Assembly (NCBI RefSeq): GCF_009909235.1
Contig: NZ_JAAAPO010000002.1
Span: forward strand, 248,001 to 312,000
Reading direction: 5' to 3'
Source of the DNA: Novosphingobium ovatum
GTDB taxonomy: Bacteria > Pseudomonadota > Alphaproteobacteria > Sphingomonadales > Sphingomonadaceae
DNA: 64,000 nt
Position 1 is the first letter of the stretch. Each line of letters opens with the position of its first letter. The position numbers and the translations under genes are program-made. The notes below the pieces were generated by a model, which searched no databases, was not told the origin of the DNA, and saw only the letters and a program-made list of their open reading frames with translations. Below, in pieces: positions 17,842 to 26,311 of the stretch.

Positions 17842-19890
17842 TCAGGCGAGGTTGATCAGGATGTTGCCGACGTGGTCGACGGTGCCGACGCAGTCCGCTT
17901 CGATCAGCGTGGTCGAGTCCATTTCGACGACGATGGCGGGTCCGGGGATGACATCGCCCGCCTGCAACAGGGCGCGGTCATAGATCACGGCCGGAACCAT
18001 GGCGCCATCGGCCCACAGCTGGTGGTCGCGGATCTTGGCACGGGCGACATTGCCGTCCGATTGGGCCAGCGGCGGGGCGGGCAGGTCCAGAGCCGGACCC
18101 ATCGCGACCGCGCGCAGGTTCACCAGTTCGTGGGCGCTGTCCATGTTGAAGGTGAACAGACGCAGATGCTCGGCATCAAAGCGGTCGGTCACAGCCTTCA
18201 GGCCATCACGCTTGAGCGTTTCGGGATCGATCGAGAGCGGCACTTCAAAGGCCTGGCCTTCATAGCGCACGTCCAGTTCGAACTGGCTGGTGATGTCCGC
18301 GTCGGCGATGCCTTCGGCGCGCAGTTCGGCGCGGGTCTGTTCGGCCATTTCCGACAGGATGGCGATCACCGCGTCCTCGGCGGTGTCCGCGATCCGCTTG
18401 GAGAACGAGCGGGCCGTTTCGGTGCGCATCCGGGTGGTCGCATCGCCCAAGGCGCACAGCACGCCCGGCGAAACGGGCGAGACGGCGGGCCACGAACCGG
18501 TCAGGCGGGCCACCGCGTTGACATGCAGCGGGCCAGCGCCGCCAAAGCCCATCAGGGCAAAGTCGCGCGGGTCATACCCCTGCTGCACCGAGATCATGCG
18601 CAGCGCGCCGAACATGTTCTCGTTCACAATGTCGATGATGCCGCGCGCGGCTTCCATCAACCCGATGCCCAGCGCGTCAGCGATGGTCTGCACCGCCACC
18701 TTGGCGCCTTCGCGGTCCAGCTTGAACGTGCCGCCCAGCAGGTTTTCGGGCAGATAGCCCAGCACAACGTTGGCATCGGTCACGGTCGGCAGCGTGCCGC
18801 CCTTTTGATAGGCGACGGGGCCGGGGACGGCGCCTGCCGACTGCGGGCCCACGCGCAACGCCTTGGTCAGTTCGGGCACATAGGCGATCGAGCCGCCGCC
18901 CGCGCCCACGGTCTTGACGTCCAGCGCCGAGGCGCGAACCTTCAAATGGCCGACTTCGGTGTCACGCTGGCGGCGGGCCTCAAGGCCCTCGATCAGCGCC
19001 ACGTCGGTCGAGGTACCGCCCACGTCCAGCGTCAGGATGTTCTTGATGCCCGCATTGCGGCCAACCCAGATCGCGCCGGTCACGCCGCCGGCCGGACCCG
19101 ACATCAGCAGCGATACGGGATGCTCTTCCGACTTTTCCGACGACATCAACCCGCCGTCCGAACGCAGCAGCGAGAGCGAACCAGCCATGCCCGCGCCGCG
19201 CAGCTTGTCGCGCAGGTTGCGGATATAGCGGCGCATCACTGGACGCACGCTGGCGTTGGCAACGGTGGTCAGCGTGCGCTCATATTCCTGCATTTCGGGC
19301 AGGACTTCATGGGACAGCGAGAGGGGAACGTCCGGCATGATTTCCGCCGCCAGTTCGCCAATGCGCTTTTCATGCGCGCCGTTCAGATAGGCGTTGACCA
19401 GGCTGATGGTCAGCGCCTCGACGCCCGCGTCCTTCAGCTTGGTCAGCGCGGCGCGGATTTCGGCCTCATCGATCGGCTCGATCTCGTTGCCATCGGCATC
19501 GACGCGGCCCTTGACCTCGATCGTGTCCTGCAGGGCTGCCAGCGGCTCGGGCTTGGGCCACACGATCCAGCCAGCCAGACCGCCCGGTACAAACGAGCGC
19601 GCGATCTGCATCACCTGACGATAGCCATCGGTGGTGATTAGACCCACGCGGGCGCCCTTGCCCTCCAGCACGGCGTTGGTGGCGACCGTGGTGCCATGCA
19701 GGAAGAATTCGACGTCGGACGGCACGATGCCGGCCTTTTCGCAGATGGCGGTGACGCCGTTCAGAATGCCTTCCGAGCTGTCATGCGGCGTCGAGGGCGT
19801 CTTGTGGCGCCAGAATTTGCCGCTGCTTTGATCGAAAAGCAGGAGGTCGGTAAAGGTACCGCCAACGTCTACACCCAATCGATAGGTCAT
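17842..19890 (-). CDS. hyuA: HyuA-type hydantoinase/oxoprolinase (carboxylase) alpha subunit
   Basis: A 682-aa ATP-binding subunit. The N-terminal RLGVDVGGTFTDLLLFDQ is the actin-like phosphate-binding block and FFLHGTTVATNAVLEGKGARVGLITT is a family signature. SGPAGGVTGA and LDVGGTSTDVALIEG are the second nucleotide block, and FGGAGPLHVNAVARLTG the third. It is the first gene of the five-gene series ending in iclR. It forms a complex with HyuB for ATP-driven opening of a cyclic amide or for carboxylation. The pairing with a PEPM-type lyase and an ADH is unusual. Confidence 0.9.
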   Translation of the reverse strand: MTYRLGVDVGGTFTDLLLFDQSSGKFWRHKTPSTPHDSSEGILNGVTAICEKAGIVPSDVEFFLHGTTVATNAVLEGKGARVGLITTDGYRQVMQIARSFVPGGLAGWIVWPKPEPLAALQDTIEVKGRVDADGNEIEPIDEAEIRAALTKLKDAGVEALTISLVNAYLNGAHEKRIGELAAEIMPDVPLSLSHEVLPEMQEYERTLTTVANASVRPVMRRYIRNLRDKLRGAGMAGSLSLLRSDGGLMSSEKSEEHPVSLLMSGPAGGVTGAIWVGRNAGIKNILTLDVGGTSTDVALIEGLEARRQRDTEVGHLKVRASALDVKTVGAGGGSIAYVPELTKALRVGPQSAGAVPGPVAYQKGGTLPTVTDANVVLGYLPENLLGGTFKLDREGAKVAVQTIADALGIGLMEAARGIIDIVNENMFGALRMISVQQGYDPRDFALMGFGGAGPLHVNAVARLTGSWPAVSPVSPGVLCALGDATTRMRTETARSFSKRIADTAEDAVIAILSEMAEQTRAELRAEGIADADITSQFELDVRYEGQAFEVPLSIDPETLKRDGLKAVTDRFDAEHLRLFTFNMDSAHELVNLRAVAMGPALDLPAPPLAQSDGNVARAKIRDHQLWADGAMVPAVIYDRALLQAGDVIPGPAIVVEMDSTTLIEADCVGTVDHVGNILINLA

Positions 19891-20031
19891 GTGATCCCCA
19901 GGTGGTTAGGCCAAAGCCGGGTGCCAAAACGGCCCCGGATGGACACAGATTATGAAAACGTTATCATTTTGCAAGCGCTGATATCGTATGGGTAGCTTTT
20001 TCGCGTATGTGTTCCGCATGGATGCCCAGAT

Positions 20032-20048
20032 TATCCGATATGCGACTT
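20032..20048. promoter_or_regulatory. Weak candidate operator of the TATCCG type (9/12)
   Basis: TATCCG-ATATG-CGACTT has a perfect left arm and a poor right arm. It lies 70 nt upstream of the ALDH start in the divergent hyuA/ALDH region. Confidence 0.3.
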
Positions 20049-20117
20049 TTTGGCGGCGCCGCGTGGTCGCCTCGCGCGCAGGGGGGCAGACAGGGGGCAA
20101 CTATGGAGGTTGTATAA

Positions 20118-21623
20118 ATGGCCGTTGATCTGTCTGTGCTGTGCGCCGATGCGCGCGCGTTCCTTGACCGCCGCGCGCGTGGGCAGGGGCTGTTCGTGGG
20201 TGGCCAGTGGCAATCGGCCGAGGGCGGCCGCACGCTGGACACGGTCGATCCCGCCACCGGCGCGGTCACCGGCCAGATCGCGGCGGCCAGCGCGGGTGAT
20301 GTGGATGCGGCGGTGCAGGCGGCAGCGGCCGCTTTGCCCGCGTGGCGCGCCACGGTGCCGGTTGAGCGCGCCCGCATCCTGTGGAAGATCGCCGATCTGA
20401 TCGAAGCCCATATCGACGAGCTGTCGCAACTGGAGACGCTGGATCAGGGCAAGCCGTTCTATGTTGGCCGCTGGGCCGAAATCCCCGGCGCCATCAACCA
20501 GTTCCGCTTTTTCGCCGGGCAGGCGATGACGATCGAGGGCAACACGATCGAAAGCTCGATCAACTATCAGCCCGCGGGCAAGCAGATGCGCTCGTGGACC
20601 GTGCGCGAGGCGGTGGGCGTGGTGGCGGCCATCGTACCGTGGAACTCGCCGCTGGTGCTGACCGCGATGAAGCTGGCCCCGGCGCTGGCCGCTGGCTGCA
20701 CCATCGTCTTGAAGCCTGCCGAGGACACCAGCCTGACCGCGCTGCGTCTGGCCGAACTGATGGCCGAGGCTGGCCTGCCCGCGGGCGTGCTGAACGTGGT
20801 GACGGGTCTGGGGTCGGAAACCGGCTCGGCGCTCTCGACCCATCCGCTGGTGGACAAGGTGGCCTTTACCGGGTCGACCGCCACGGGCCGGGCCATTCTG
20901 GATGCGGCCAAGACCAATTTCAAGCGCGTGACGCTGGAACTGGGCGGCAAGTCGCCCAGCATCGTGATGCCCGACGCCGATCTGAACATGGCGATTCCGG
21001 GCGTGGCCAACGCGATCTTCTTCAACGCCGGGCAGGTGTGCATCGCGGGCAGCCGCCTCTATGTCCACCGTTCGAACTATGATCAGGTGGTCGAGGGCGT
21101 CGCTGCCTATGCCAAGAGCCTGAAGCTGGGCCATGGCCTGTTGCCCGACACGCAGATGGGCCCGGTCGTCTCGGCCCGCCATGCCGAGCGCGTTGAGGGT
21201 TTCCTGACCCGCGCCAAGGCGCAGGGCGCCACCATGCTGACTGGCGGCGAGCGCACCGGCGAGGCGGGCACCTTTATCACTCCGACCGTGGTGGTCGATG
21301 TGAAGCCCGACTTTGAGATCGTGAACGAGGAAGTGTTCGGCCCGGTGCTGGTCGCGCAGGCCTATGACGATGTCGAAGAGGTCATCGCGGCCGCCAACGC
21401 CACCGAATATGGTCTGGCCGCCAGCGTCTGGACCGAAGGGTTGAGCAACGCCCACCGCATGACCAGCGCCATCCGCGCCGGCACCGTGTGGATCAACTGC
21501 CACGCGATGTATGACGCGGCGCTGGCCATTGGCGGGGTCAAGGCCTCGGGCTGGGGCCGGGACAGCGGCAAGCAGGCGATGGACAATTATCTGGAATGGA
21601 AGACCGTCTGCGCGGTCCTGTGA
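20118..21623 (+). CDS. NAD(P)-dependent aldehyde dehydrogenase
   Basis: A 501-aa ALDH with GVVAAIVPWNSPLVLTAMKL, the catalytic Glu (LELGGKSPS) and Cys (FNAGQVCIAGSRLYV), and VTGLGSETG in the cofactor region. GGAGG lies upstream of ATG 20118. It is transcribed alone, diverging from hyuA and ending at a strong terminator. It is similar to the phenylacetaldehyde/betaine aldehyde dehydrogenase group. Its position by hyuAB suggests that it oxidises an aldehyde intermediate of the same route. Confidence 0.9.
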   Translation: MAVDLSVLCADARAFLDRRARGQGLFVGGQWQSAEGGRTLDTVDPATGAVTGQIAAASAGDVDAAVQAAAAALPAWRATVPVERARILWKIADLIEAHIDELSQLETLDQGKPFYVGRWAEIPGAINQFRFFAGQAMTIEGNTIESSINYQPAGKQMRSWTVREAVGVVAAIVPWNSPLVLTAMKLAPALAAGCTIVLKPAEDTSLTALRLAELMAEAGLPAGVLNVVTGLGSETGSALSTHPLVDKVAFTGSTATGRAILDAAKTNFKRVTLELGGKSPSIVMPDADLNMAIPGVANAIFFNAGQVCIAGSRLYVHRSNYDQVVEGVAAYAKSLKLGHGLLPDTQMGPVVSARHAERVEGFLTRAKAQGATMLTGGERTGEAGTFITPTVVVDVKPDFEIVNEEVFGPVLVAQAYDDVEEVIAAANATEYGLAASVWTEGLSNAHRMTSAIRAGTVWINCHAMYDAALAIGGVKASGWGRDSGKQAMDNYLEWKTVCAVL

Positions 21624-21667
21624 CCGAGGCAGGGGCGGCCTTCGTGCCGCCCCATCTGGCCAAACAA

Positions 21668-21704
21668 AAGGGCGCTTGGGATCCTCTCCCAAGCGCCCTT
21701 TTTG
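21668..21704. terminator. Bidirectional terminator between ALDH and MFS genes
   Basis: A perfect 14-bp stem (AAGGGCGCTTGGGA/TCCCAAGCGCCCTT) is flanked by A-rich and T-rich sequence on the two sides, so it can serve both convergent genes. Confidence 0.85.
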
Positions 21705-21717
21705 TATCAGCGCGGTC

Positions 21718-23115
21718 TTATTCGCCCAGCGCGGCCTTGCGCGCGGCGTCCAGCTTGTTCGCGTCCAGATCGTACAGATAAAGGAAAAAGCCGTTCGCCA
21801 GGAACATGGCCATCGGGATCACCGAATAGCCGATCTGCAAGGCGAACAGCGCGCTTTCAGGCTGTTGCACCAGCTTGCCCCCCATGGTCGGGACAAAGTG
21901 GAACCAGGCCAGGAACACGCCCAAGAGCCCCGCGCCAATCGCCGAGCTGGCCTTTTCCACCACGGCCACGGTGGACGACATCAAGCCTTCGCGCGCGATG
22001 CCGGTGGTGAAACGGTCATAGGCCATCGCATCGCCCAGCATGGCGATCGACATCAGGATGATCGCGCCCGAACCAGCGCCCGACAGCACGCCGCGCCAGA
22101 TCAGGCCTTCGACCGCGATGCCCTTGGACGCCAGCATCCAGCTGCCGCTGGCCGCGCAGAACATCAGCACGCCGATCAGATAGGTCCGGCGCTTGCCGAT
22201 CCGCCGCCCGATCCGCACCCACAGCGGCATCGACAGCGCCGAAACCACATTCTGCGTCATCGACAGCCAGATCTGCCCTTCGTACCCCACGCCCAGCACG
22301 TTCAGCATGAACAACAGCGCGCAGGCCCCCATGCTGGCAAAGGCGAAGAACTGGAACACCTTGGCCCCCAGCAGCAGCATATAGGGGCGGTTCTTGGTCA
22401 GCAATTTGACCTGACCCCACAGCGGGGGATGGTCGGTGGGCGCTTCGCCGGCGGCGTTGCGCGGCGCGTGCAGGCGCGGCACCGACAGCGTGCAGGCCGT
22501 CATCGCGCCAAAGATGATCAGCGCCATGATCACCCCCATCAAGCCATAGGCATGGGCGTCCTTGCCATTGGCGTTGATCACGGCGGCGGTGCCAGCGGTC
22601 GCCAGCATCTGCCCGATCGAGACAAACACCGTCCGCCAGCCCAGCAATTTGGTGCGTTCGTGATAGCCATGCGTCAGTTCGGCGGGCATCGCGATATAGG
22701 GCACGTTGAACAGTGAATAGGCCGTGGAATAGATGATCTGCCCGGCGATCATGTACCAGATCAGCGCGGTTTGATCCAATTTGGGCGGCGAAAACAGCAT
22801 GAAGAAGCTGATCGCCGAGAGCAGCGCGCCCACCGCCATGAAGGGCTTGCGGCGGCCCCAGGCGCTGCGGTGGCGGTCGGACAGATGGCCGATCACCACG
22901 TCCGCGATGGCGTCATACAGTTTGGCGCCCATCATGATCAGGCCGACAATGGCGGGCGACACGCCCATCACCGTCGACATGAACGCCGGGAAATAGGCGG
23001 TGACGGTATTGAGCATGATCGACACGCCCACCGTCCCCACGCCAAACCCCAGACAGGTGGCGGTGGACAGCGGCGCGTCGGCGCTGTGCGTTTGGGTGTG
23101 GGCTTGGGCGCTCAT
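21718..23115 (-). CDS. MFS/GPH-family transporter
   Basis: A 465-aa polytopic protein with about 12 hydrophobic segments. The loop SDRHRSAWGRRKPFM is the diagnostic glycoside-pentoside-hexuronide:cation symporter motif, followed by the long SLFNVPYIAMPAEL. It is coupled to the downstream odd hydrolase gene's end in the genome, since that gene's coding strand stops within 4 nt of this start. The family carries sugars and sugar acids, but members in aromatic-degradation islands of Sphingomonads may import other organic acids. The substrate is not predictable. Confidence 0.85.
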   Translation of the reverse strand: MSAQAHTQTHSADAPLSTATCLGFGVGTVGVSIMLNTVTAYFPAFMSTVMGVSPAIVGLIMMGAKLYDAIADVVIGHLSDRHRSAWGRRKPFMAVGALLSAISFFMLFSPPKLDQTALIWYMIAGQIIYSTAYSLFNVPYIAMPAELTHGYHERTKLLGWRTVFVSIGQMLATAGTAAVINANGKDAHAYGLMGVIMALIIFGAMTACTLSVPRLHAPRNAAGEAPTDHPPLWGQVKLLTKNRPYMLLLGAKVFQFFAFASMGACALLFMLNVLGVGYEGQIWLSMTQNVVSALSMPLWVRIGRRIGKRRTYLIGVLMFCAASGSWMLASKGIAVEGLIWRGVLSGAGSGAIILMSIAMLGDAMAYDRFTTGIAREGLMSSTVAVVEKASSAIGAGLLGVFLAWFHFVPTMGGKLVQQPESALFALQIGYSVIPMAMFLANGFFLYLYDLDANKLDAARKAALGE

Positions 23116-24026
23116 GCGGCGGCTCCTGTGAGAAAGGCGGTGATGACGGCGGCCTTGGCGGCATCGCCTGCGGGCACGGTGGCTTCCTGCCCGTCGGCCA
23201 GAATCTCCAGCGCCCGCGCGACCGAGGCGTTGAGCAAGGCCAGCTCGTTCTCGGGTTTGAGCAGCAGGGTGGGGGCGGCGACATGGGCCATGCGGTCAAA
23301 CGCGGCATATTCAAACGCGGCGATGTATGGCTTGGAATAGGTGTCCATGGCTTTCAGCACGTCCAGCGTGATGCGGTGCAGCACCTGTGGCGGGGGCATC
23401 GGCACGGCCAGACGGCGGTCGGGCACTTGCATGAAATGCGGGAAAAACAACGCCTGATCGCGGCAGAAATTGAACGCCCAGATCAGGTGGCGGCCATATT
23501 GGTCGGGCTCGACCACGGGGGCGTAATTGGCGATCACCTGTTGGCGCAGGTCGTCGGGGTATTCGGTGATGCCGTCCAGAATGACTTTGCCGGTGCGGGC
23601 CGGGAACAGGGCGGCAAATTCGCAGGCAATCCGCGCGCCGGTATGGGTGCCATAGATGTGCACCCGGTCAAAACCCAGCCCGTCCAGCATCCGCGCCACC
23701 GAGTCGGCGAAATAGGCGATGTCGGGGTGGTCGCCCGCCGGCGCGCAGGAATCGCCATTGCCCAGCGTGTCGGGGGCGATAATGGCACCGGTATGCCCGG
23801 CGGCGCGAATGGCGCGCATCAGCCCCTGCGAAAACCACGATGACGCGGGTGAGGCATGGCAGATCACCAGCGGCAGATCGGTGGTGTCGGGGCTGGCGGC
23901 GGGCAGAATGCGCAGGTGCATCTGCCCTTCGGACAACCGCACAAAAGCGCGCTCGACAAAGGGTTCGGGGGGGGAGGGCGCGGTCGTTGGCGCGGCGGGC
24001 TTGGCATCGGGATTGATCTGGGTCAT
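23112..24026 (-). CDS. Alpha/beta-hydrolase with non-canonical nucleophile elbow (GTHTG), copy 1
   Basis: A 304-aa alpha/beta-hydrolase-fold protein. The oxyanion strand reads ICHASPASSW (residues 57-63 HASPASS), followed by APDTLGNGDS. At the elbow, where GXSXG is expected, it has G126-T-H-T-G130, so His occupies the nucleophile position. Two other proteins in the window share HxSPxSS plus [ST]HT (48603 and 54621). It may not be a Ser hydrolase: lyase, dioxygenase-like or binding functions are open. ATG 24024-24026 (MTQINP) is chosen over ATG 24045-24047; neither has a clear ribosome site. The gene overlaps the MFS start by 4 nt. Confidence 0.78.
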   Translation of the reverse strand: MTQINPDAKPAAPTTAPSPPEPFVERAFVRLSEGQMHLRILPAASPDTTDLPLVICHASPASSWFSQGLMRAIRAAGHTGAIIAPDTLGNGDSCAPAGDHPDIAYFADSVARMLDGLGFDRVHIYGTHTGARIACEFAALFPARTGKVILDGITEYPDDLRQQVIANYAPVVEPDQYGRHLIWAFNFCRDQALFFPHFMQVPDRRLAVPMPPPQVLHRITLDVLKAMDTYSKPYIAAFEYAAFDRMAHVAAPTLLLKPENELALLNASVARALEILADGQEATVPAGDAAKAAVITAFLTGAAA

Positions 24027-24077
24027 GGACAGGCAGGCTAACCCCATACCGGCGGGGTGCCGGTGTCATCGCGGGCC

Positions 24078-24094
24078 TGTTCATCAGGCGGATA
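24078..24094. promoter_or_regulatory. Candidate operator, TATCCG-N5-CGGATA type (right arm perfect)
   Basis: TGTTCA-TCAGG-CGGATA has a perfect right arm and near-consensus centre with a degraded left arm. It is centred between the divergent hydrolase and M24 genes, 52 nt from each chosen start, which mirrors the symmetric placement at 2346. Confidence 0.4.
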
Positions 24095-24145
24095 TTTGCG
24101 CCAATGAGGGCATTGAATGTGCCGCCGCCGCGCATGATCATCCCC

Positions 24146-25480
24146 ATGAATGCCACCGGTTCCCCTTTGTTGTCGTCGCTGACCGCCAATCCGGCGGATG
24201 CGGCGCTGTATGATGCCCTCTCGCAAGGCGCCCCGATCAATGTCGAGGAAGCCGCGCGGGTGATGGATAGGCACGATCTGGATGCGATCCTGATCGGTGA
24301 GCCGGTGAGCGTGTTTCACGCGCTGGGCCACTGGCCGCAGATTGCCCGCACCCGGTTGGGCCAACCGCCCGGAACCTTTGCAATTTTGCGGCGTTCGGCG
24401 CCCGACAGGCCGGTGCTGATCACCAGCCGTTTCCTGCATTATTACACCTGGGCCGATGGCCGGGTGAGGCCTGACGTCGATTGCTGGCTGTATGATGACC
24501 TGGCCGATGATGATGGCCCGGTCGAAGGCTCGGCGCTGCCCGGCGATATCCCGCTGTGTCCCGATAGGGGTGCGGTAGCACTTTCGCCGCTGGAGGCGCA
24601 TCGGCTGAGCACCAGCAGGGCCGCGCTCAACCACCGCCACGCCTATCGCAATGCGGGTGGGGCGATCACGGCGGCGCTGCGTGAATTGGGGCTGTGGCAG
24701 GGGCGTCTGGCCTGTGACCACCCCGTCTTTGCCGAGGTCCTGGCGCGGCATAACCACGCTGGTTTTGCTATCATTGACTACAATATCATGCGCGAAATCC
24801 GCCTGATCAAGTCGCCTTTGGAGATCGCGCTGATGTCCCGCGCGGCCGAGGCCAATGTGCAGGCGCTGGAGGCGGTGGGACATGCCGCGCGCGCCGGGGC
24901 GACCTATCGCGACATGCACGCCCTGTTCCGGGCCGAGGCGGCGGCGCGGGGCAATACCGCCGTGTTCCTGAACATCGACCGCGCCAGCAGCGAACTGGTG
25001 CCCTTTGCCCTGCGCGATGGCCAGGCGCTGTTTCTGGACGCGGTCAGCCATTTTCAGCATTATCACGGCGATTTTGCCCGCACGGTGTTCATCGGCGATC
25101 CGCCCGCCGCCGCCCGCCGTGCCGCTGACGCTGCCGCTTTCGCATGGAACGCGGTGCGCGAGGCGTTGAAACCGGGCCTGAAATATTCCGATATCGTCCG
25201 CATTGGTCAGGAGGCCCTGAAAAAGGGCGGGCATGACGCGATCATCGGATTTGGCCCGCATTCCTGCGGGTTGGCCCATACCGACGAGCCGGGCGAAGAC
25301 GCGGGCGGGTTCTGGCGCAAGCCCGATATCACGCTGCGCCCCGGCATGATCCTTTCGGTCGATTGCCCGGTGCTGGACAGCGGCATTGGCGGCTCGGCCC
25401 ATTGCGAGGATCTGGTGCTGATTACCCCCGACGGGTGCGAACCCATTCATTCCCTTCATGAACCGGTGATCGTTGTATGA
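24146..25480 (+). CDS. M24-family (Xaa-Pro aminopeptidase/creatinase-fold) protein
   Basis: About 444 aa with a creatinase-like N-domain and a pita-bread C-domain. Likely metal ligands are Asp in LFLDAVSHFQ, Asp in HGDFARTVF, His in GPHSCGLAHT, and the acid pair SVDCP / HCEDLVL. The first Glu of the usual ligand set is Asp here. MREIRLIKSPLEIALMSRAAEAN is the typical entry to the catalytic domain. The start is uncertain: ATG 24104, 24134 and 24146 are in frame and none has a strong ribosome site. Its stop overlaps the next gene by 4 nt. Amide or C-N hydrolysis (creatinase-like) fits the neighbourhood as well as peptide cleavage. Confidence 0.78.
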   Translation: MNATGSPLLSSLTANPADAALYDALSQGAPINVEEAARVMDRHDLDAILIGEPVSVFHALGHWPQIARTRLGQPPGTFAILRRSAPDRPVLITSRFLHYYTWADGRVRPDVDCWLYDDLADDDGPVEGSALPGDIPLCPDRGAVALSPLEAHRLSTSRAALNHRHAYRNAGGAITAALRELGLWQGRLACDHPVFAEVLARHNHAGFAIIDYNIMREIRLIKSPLEIALMSRAAEANVQALEAVGHAARAGATYRDMHALFRAEAAARGNTAVFLNIDRASSELVPFALRDGQALFLDAVSHFQHYHGDFARTVFIGDPPAAARRAADAAAFAWNAVREALKPGLKYSDIVRIGQEALKKGGHDAIIGFGPHSCGLAHTDEPGEDAGGFWRKPDITLRPGMILSVDCPVLDSGIGGSAHCEDLVLITPDGCEPIHSLHEPVIVV

Positions 25481-26310
25481 CACATCCCTTTATCCTCTCC
25501 GCCTCGGTGACGCAGGCGGAATTGTCTGATCCGGCATGGGCCGCGCCCGTGCTGGCTCAGGCGCAAAGCCTTGGTCTGGATATGCTTTTGCTGGGCCGCG
25601 CGGGGGCGCCGCTGGCCTTTGACGCGCAGGTGATTGCCGCGTGGGCCGCCTCGCAACTGACCACGATGGGTGTGGTGCCGGTGGTGGGCACGGGGCTGGG
25701 CCATCCGTTCCATACGGCGCGCGGGCTCTCGGCGGTGGACTGGCTGGCGGGCGGCATGCTGGGCTGGAACCCGGCCGGGCCGGACGCGGCGCAGGTGGCC
25801 GACATGGCGCGTGCCGCCAATGCGTTGTGGGACGGGTGGAGCGATGACACGCTGATCATCGACAAGGATTCCGGCCGCTATCTGGACACGACCAAGGTGA
25901 TCGTGCCCGACTATCGCGGCAGCCATTACCGCACGCGCGGGCCAGTGAACGCGATGCGCCCGCGTCAGGGCAATCCGGTGCTGGTGGCCGATGCTGACGC
26001 GCCGTTTGATTTGGCGCAAACCGATATTTCCATTGCCGCACAGGGGCAAAGCGCGCCCAGCGCCCGGCTGCGCCTGATCCGCGTGGGGCTGGACGCGGAT
26101 GTGGCGATGCTGGCCGCCGCCCATGCCGCAGGTGAAATCGCCGGCGCGCATGTGGATCTGGACGATGCCGTGGCGCAATTGCCGCAACTGGCCGCCGCCT
26201 TTGCCCCGGTGATTGAGGGCCGCGCCCGCGCCACCACCGGCACGCTGCGTCAACGTCTGGGCCTGCCGACGCCCTTTGTTTCCCATTCCGCTACCGAGGA
26301 GGCCGCCTGA
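25477..26310 (+). CDS. Truncated LLM (bacterial-luciferase-like) protein, possible partner of the next gene
   Basis: A 277-aa protein that looks like a shortened member of the NtaA/SnaA/DszA luciferase-like group. ALWDGWSDDTLIIDKDSGRYLD followed by GSHYRTRGPVNAMRPRQGNPVLV matches the middle of those enzymes, while the flavin-binding N-terminus is weak. The adjacent full LLM gene lacks exactly this middle segment. It overlaps the M24 stop (ATGA) and is 1 nt from the next start, so all three are coupled. It may be a non-catalytic beta-like subunit or a decayed paralogue. Confidence 0.6.
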   Translation: MTHPFILSASVTQAELSDPAWAAPVLAQAQSLGLDMLLLGRAGAPLAFDAQVIAAWAASQLTTMGVVPVVGTGLGHPFHTARGLSAVDWLAGGMLGWNPAGPDAAQVADMARAANALWDGWSDDTLIIDKDSGRYLDTTKVIVPDYRGSHYRTRGPVNAMRPRQGNPVLVADADAPFDLAQTDISIAAQGQSAPSARLRLIRVGLDADVAMLAAAHAAGEIAGAHVDLDDAVAQLPQLAAAFAPVIEGRARATTGTLRQRLGLPTPFVSHSATEEAA

Positions 26311-26311
26311 C

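Noticed and set aside
15954..19641. Two >600-aa plus-strand open frames opposite hyuAB
   Set aside because: Same reason: antisense shadows of highly conserved genes on the other strand.
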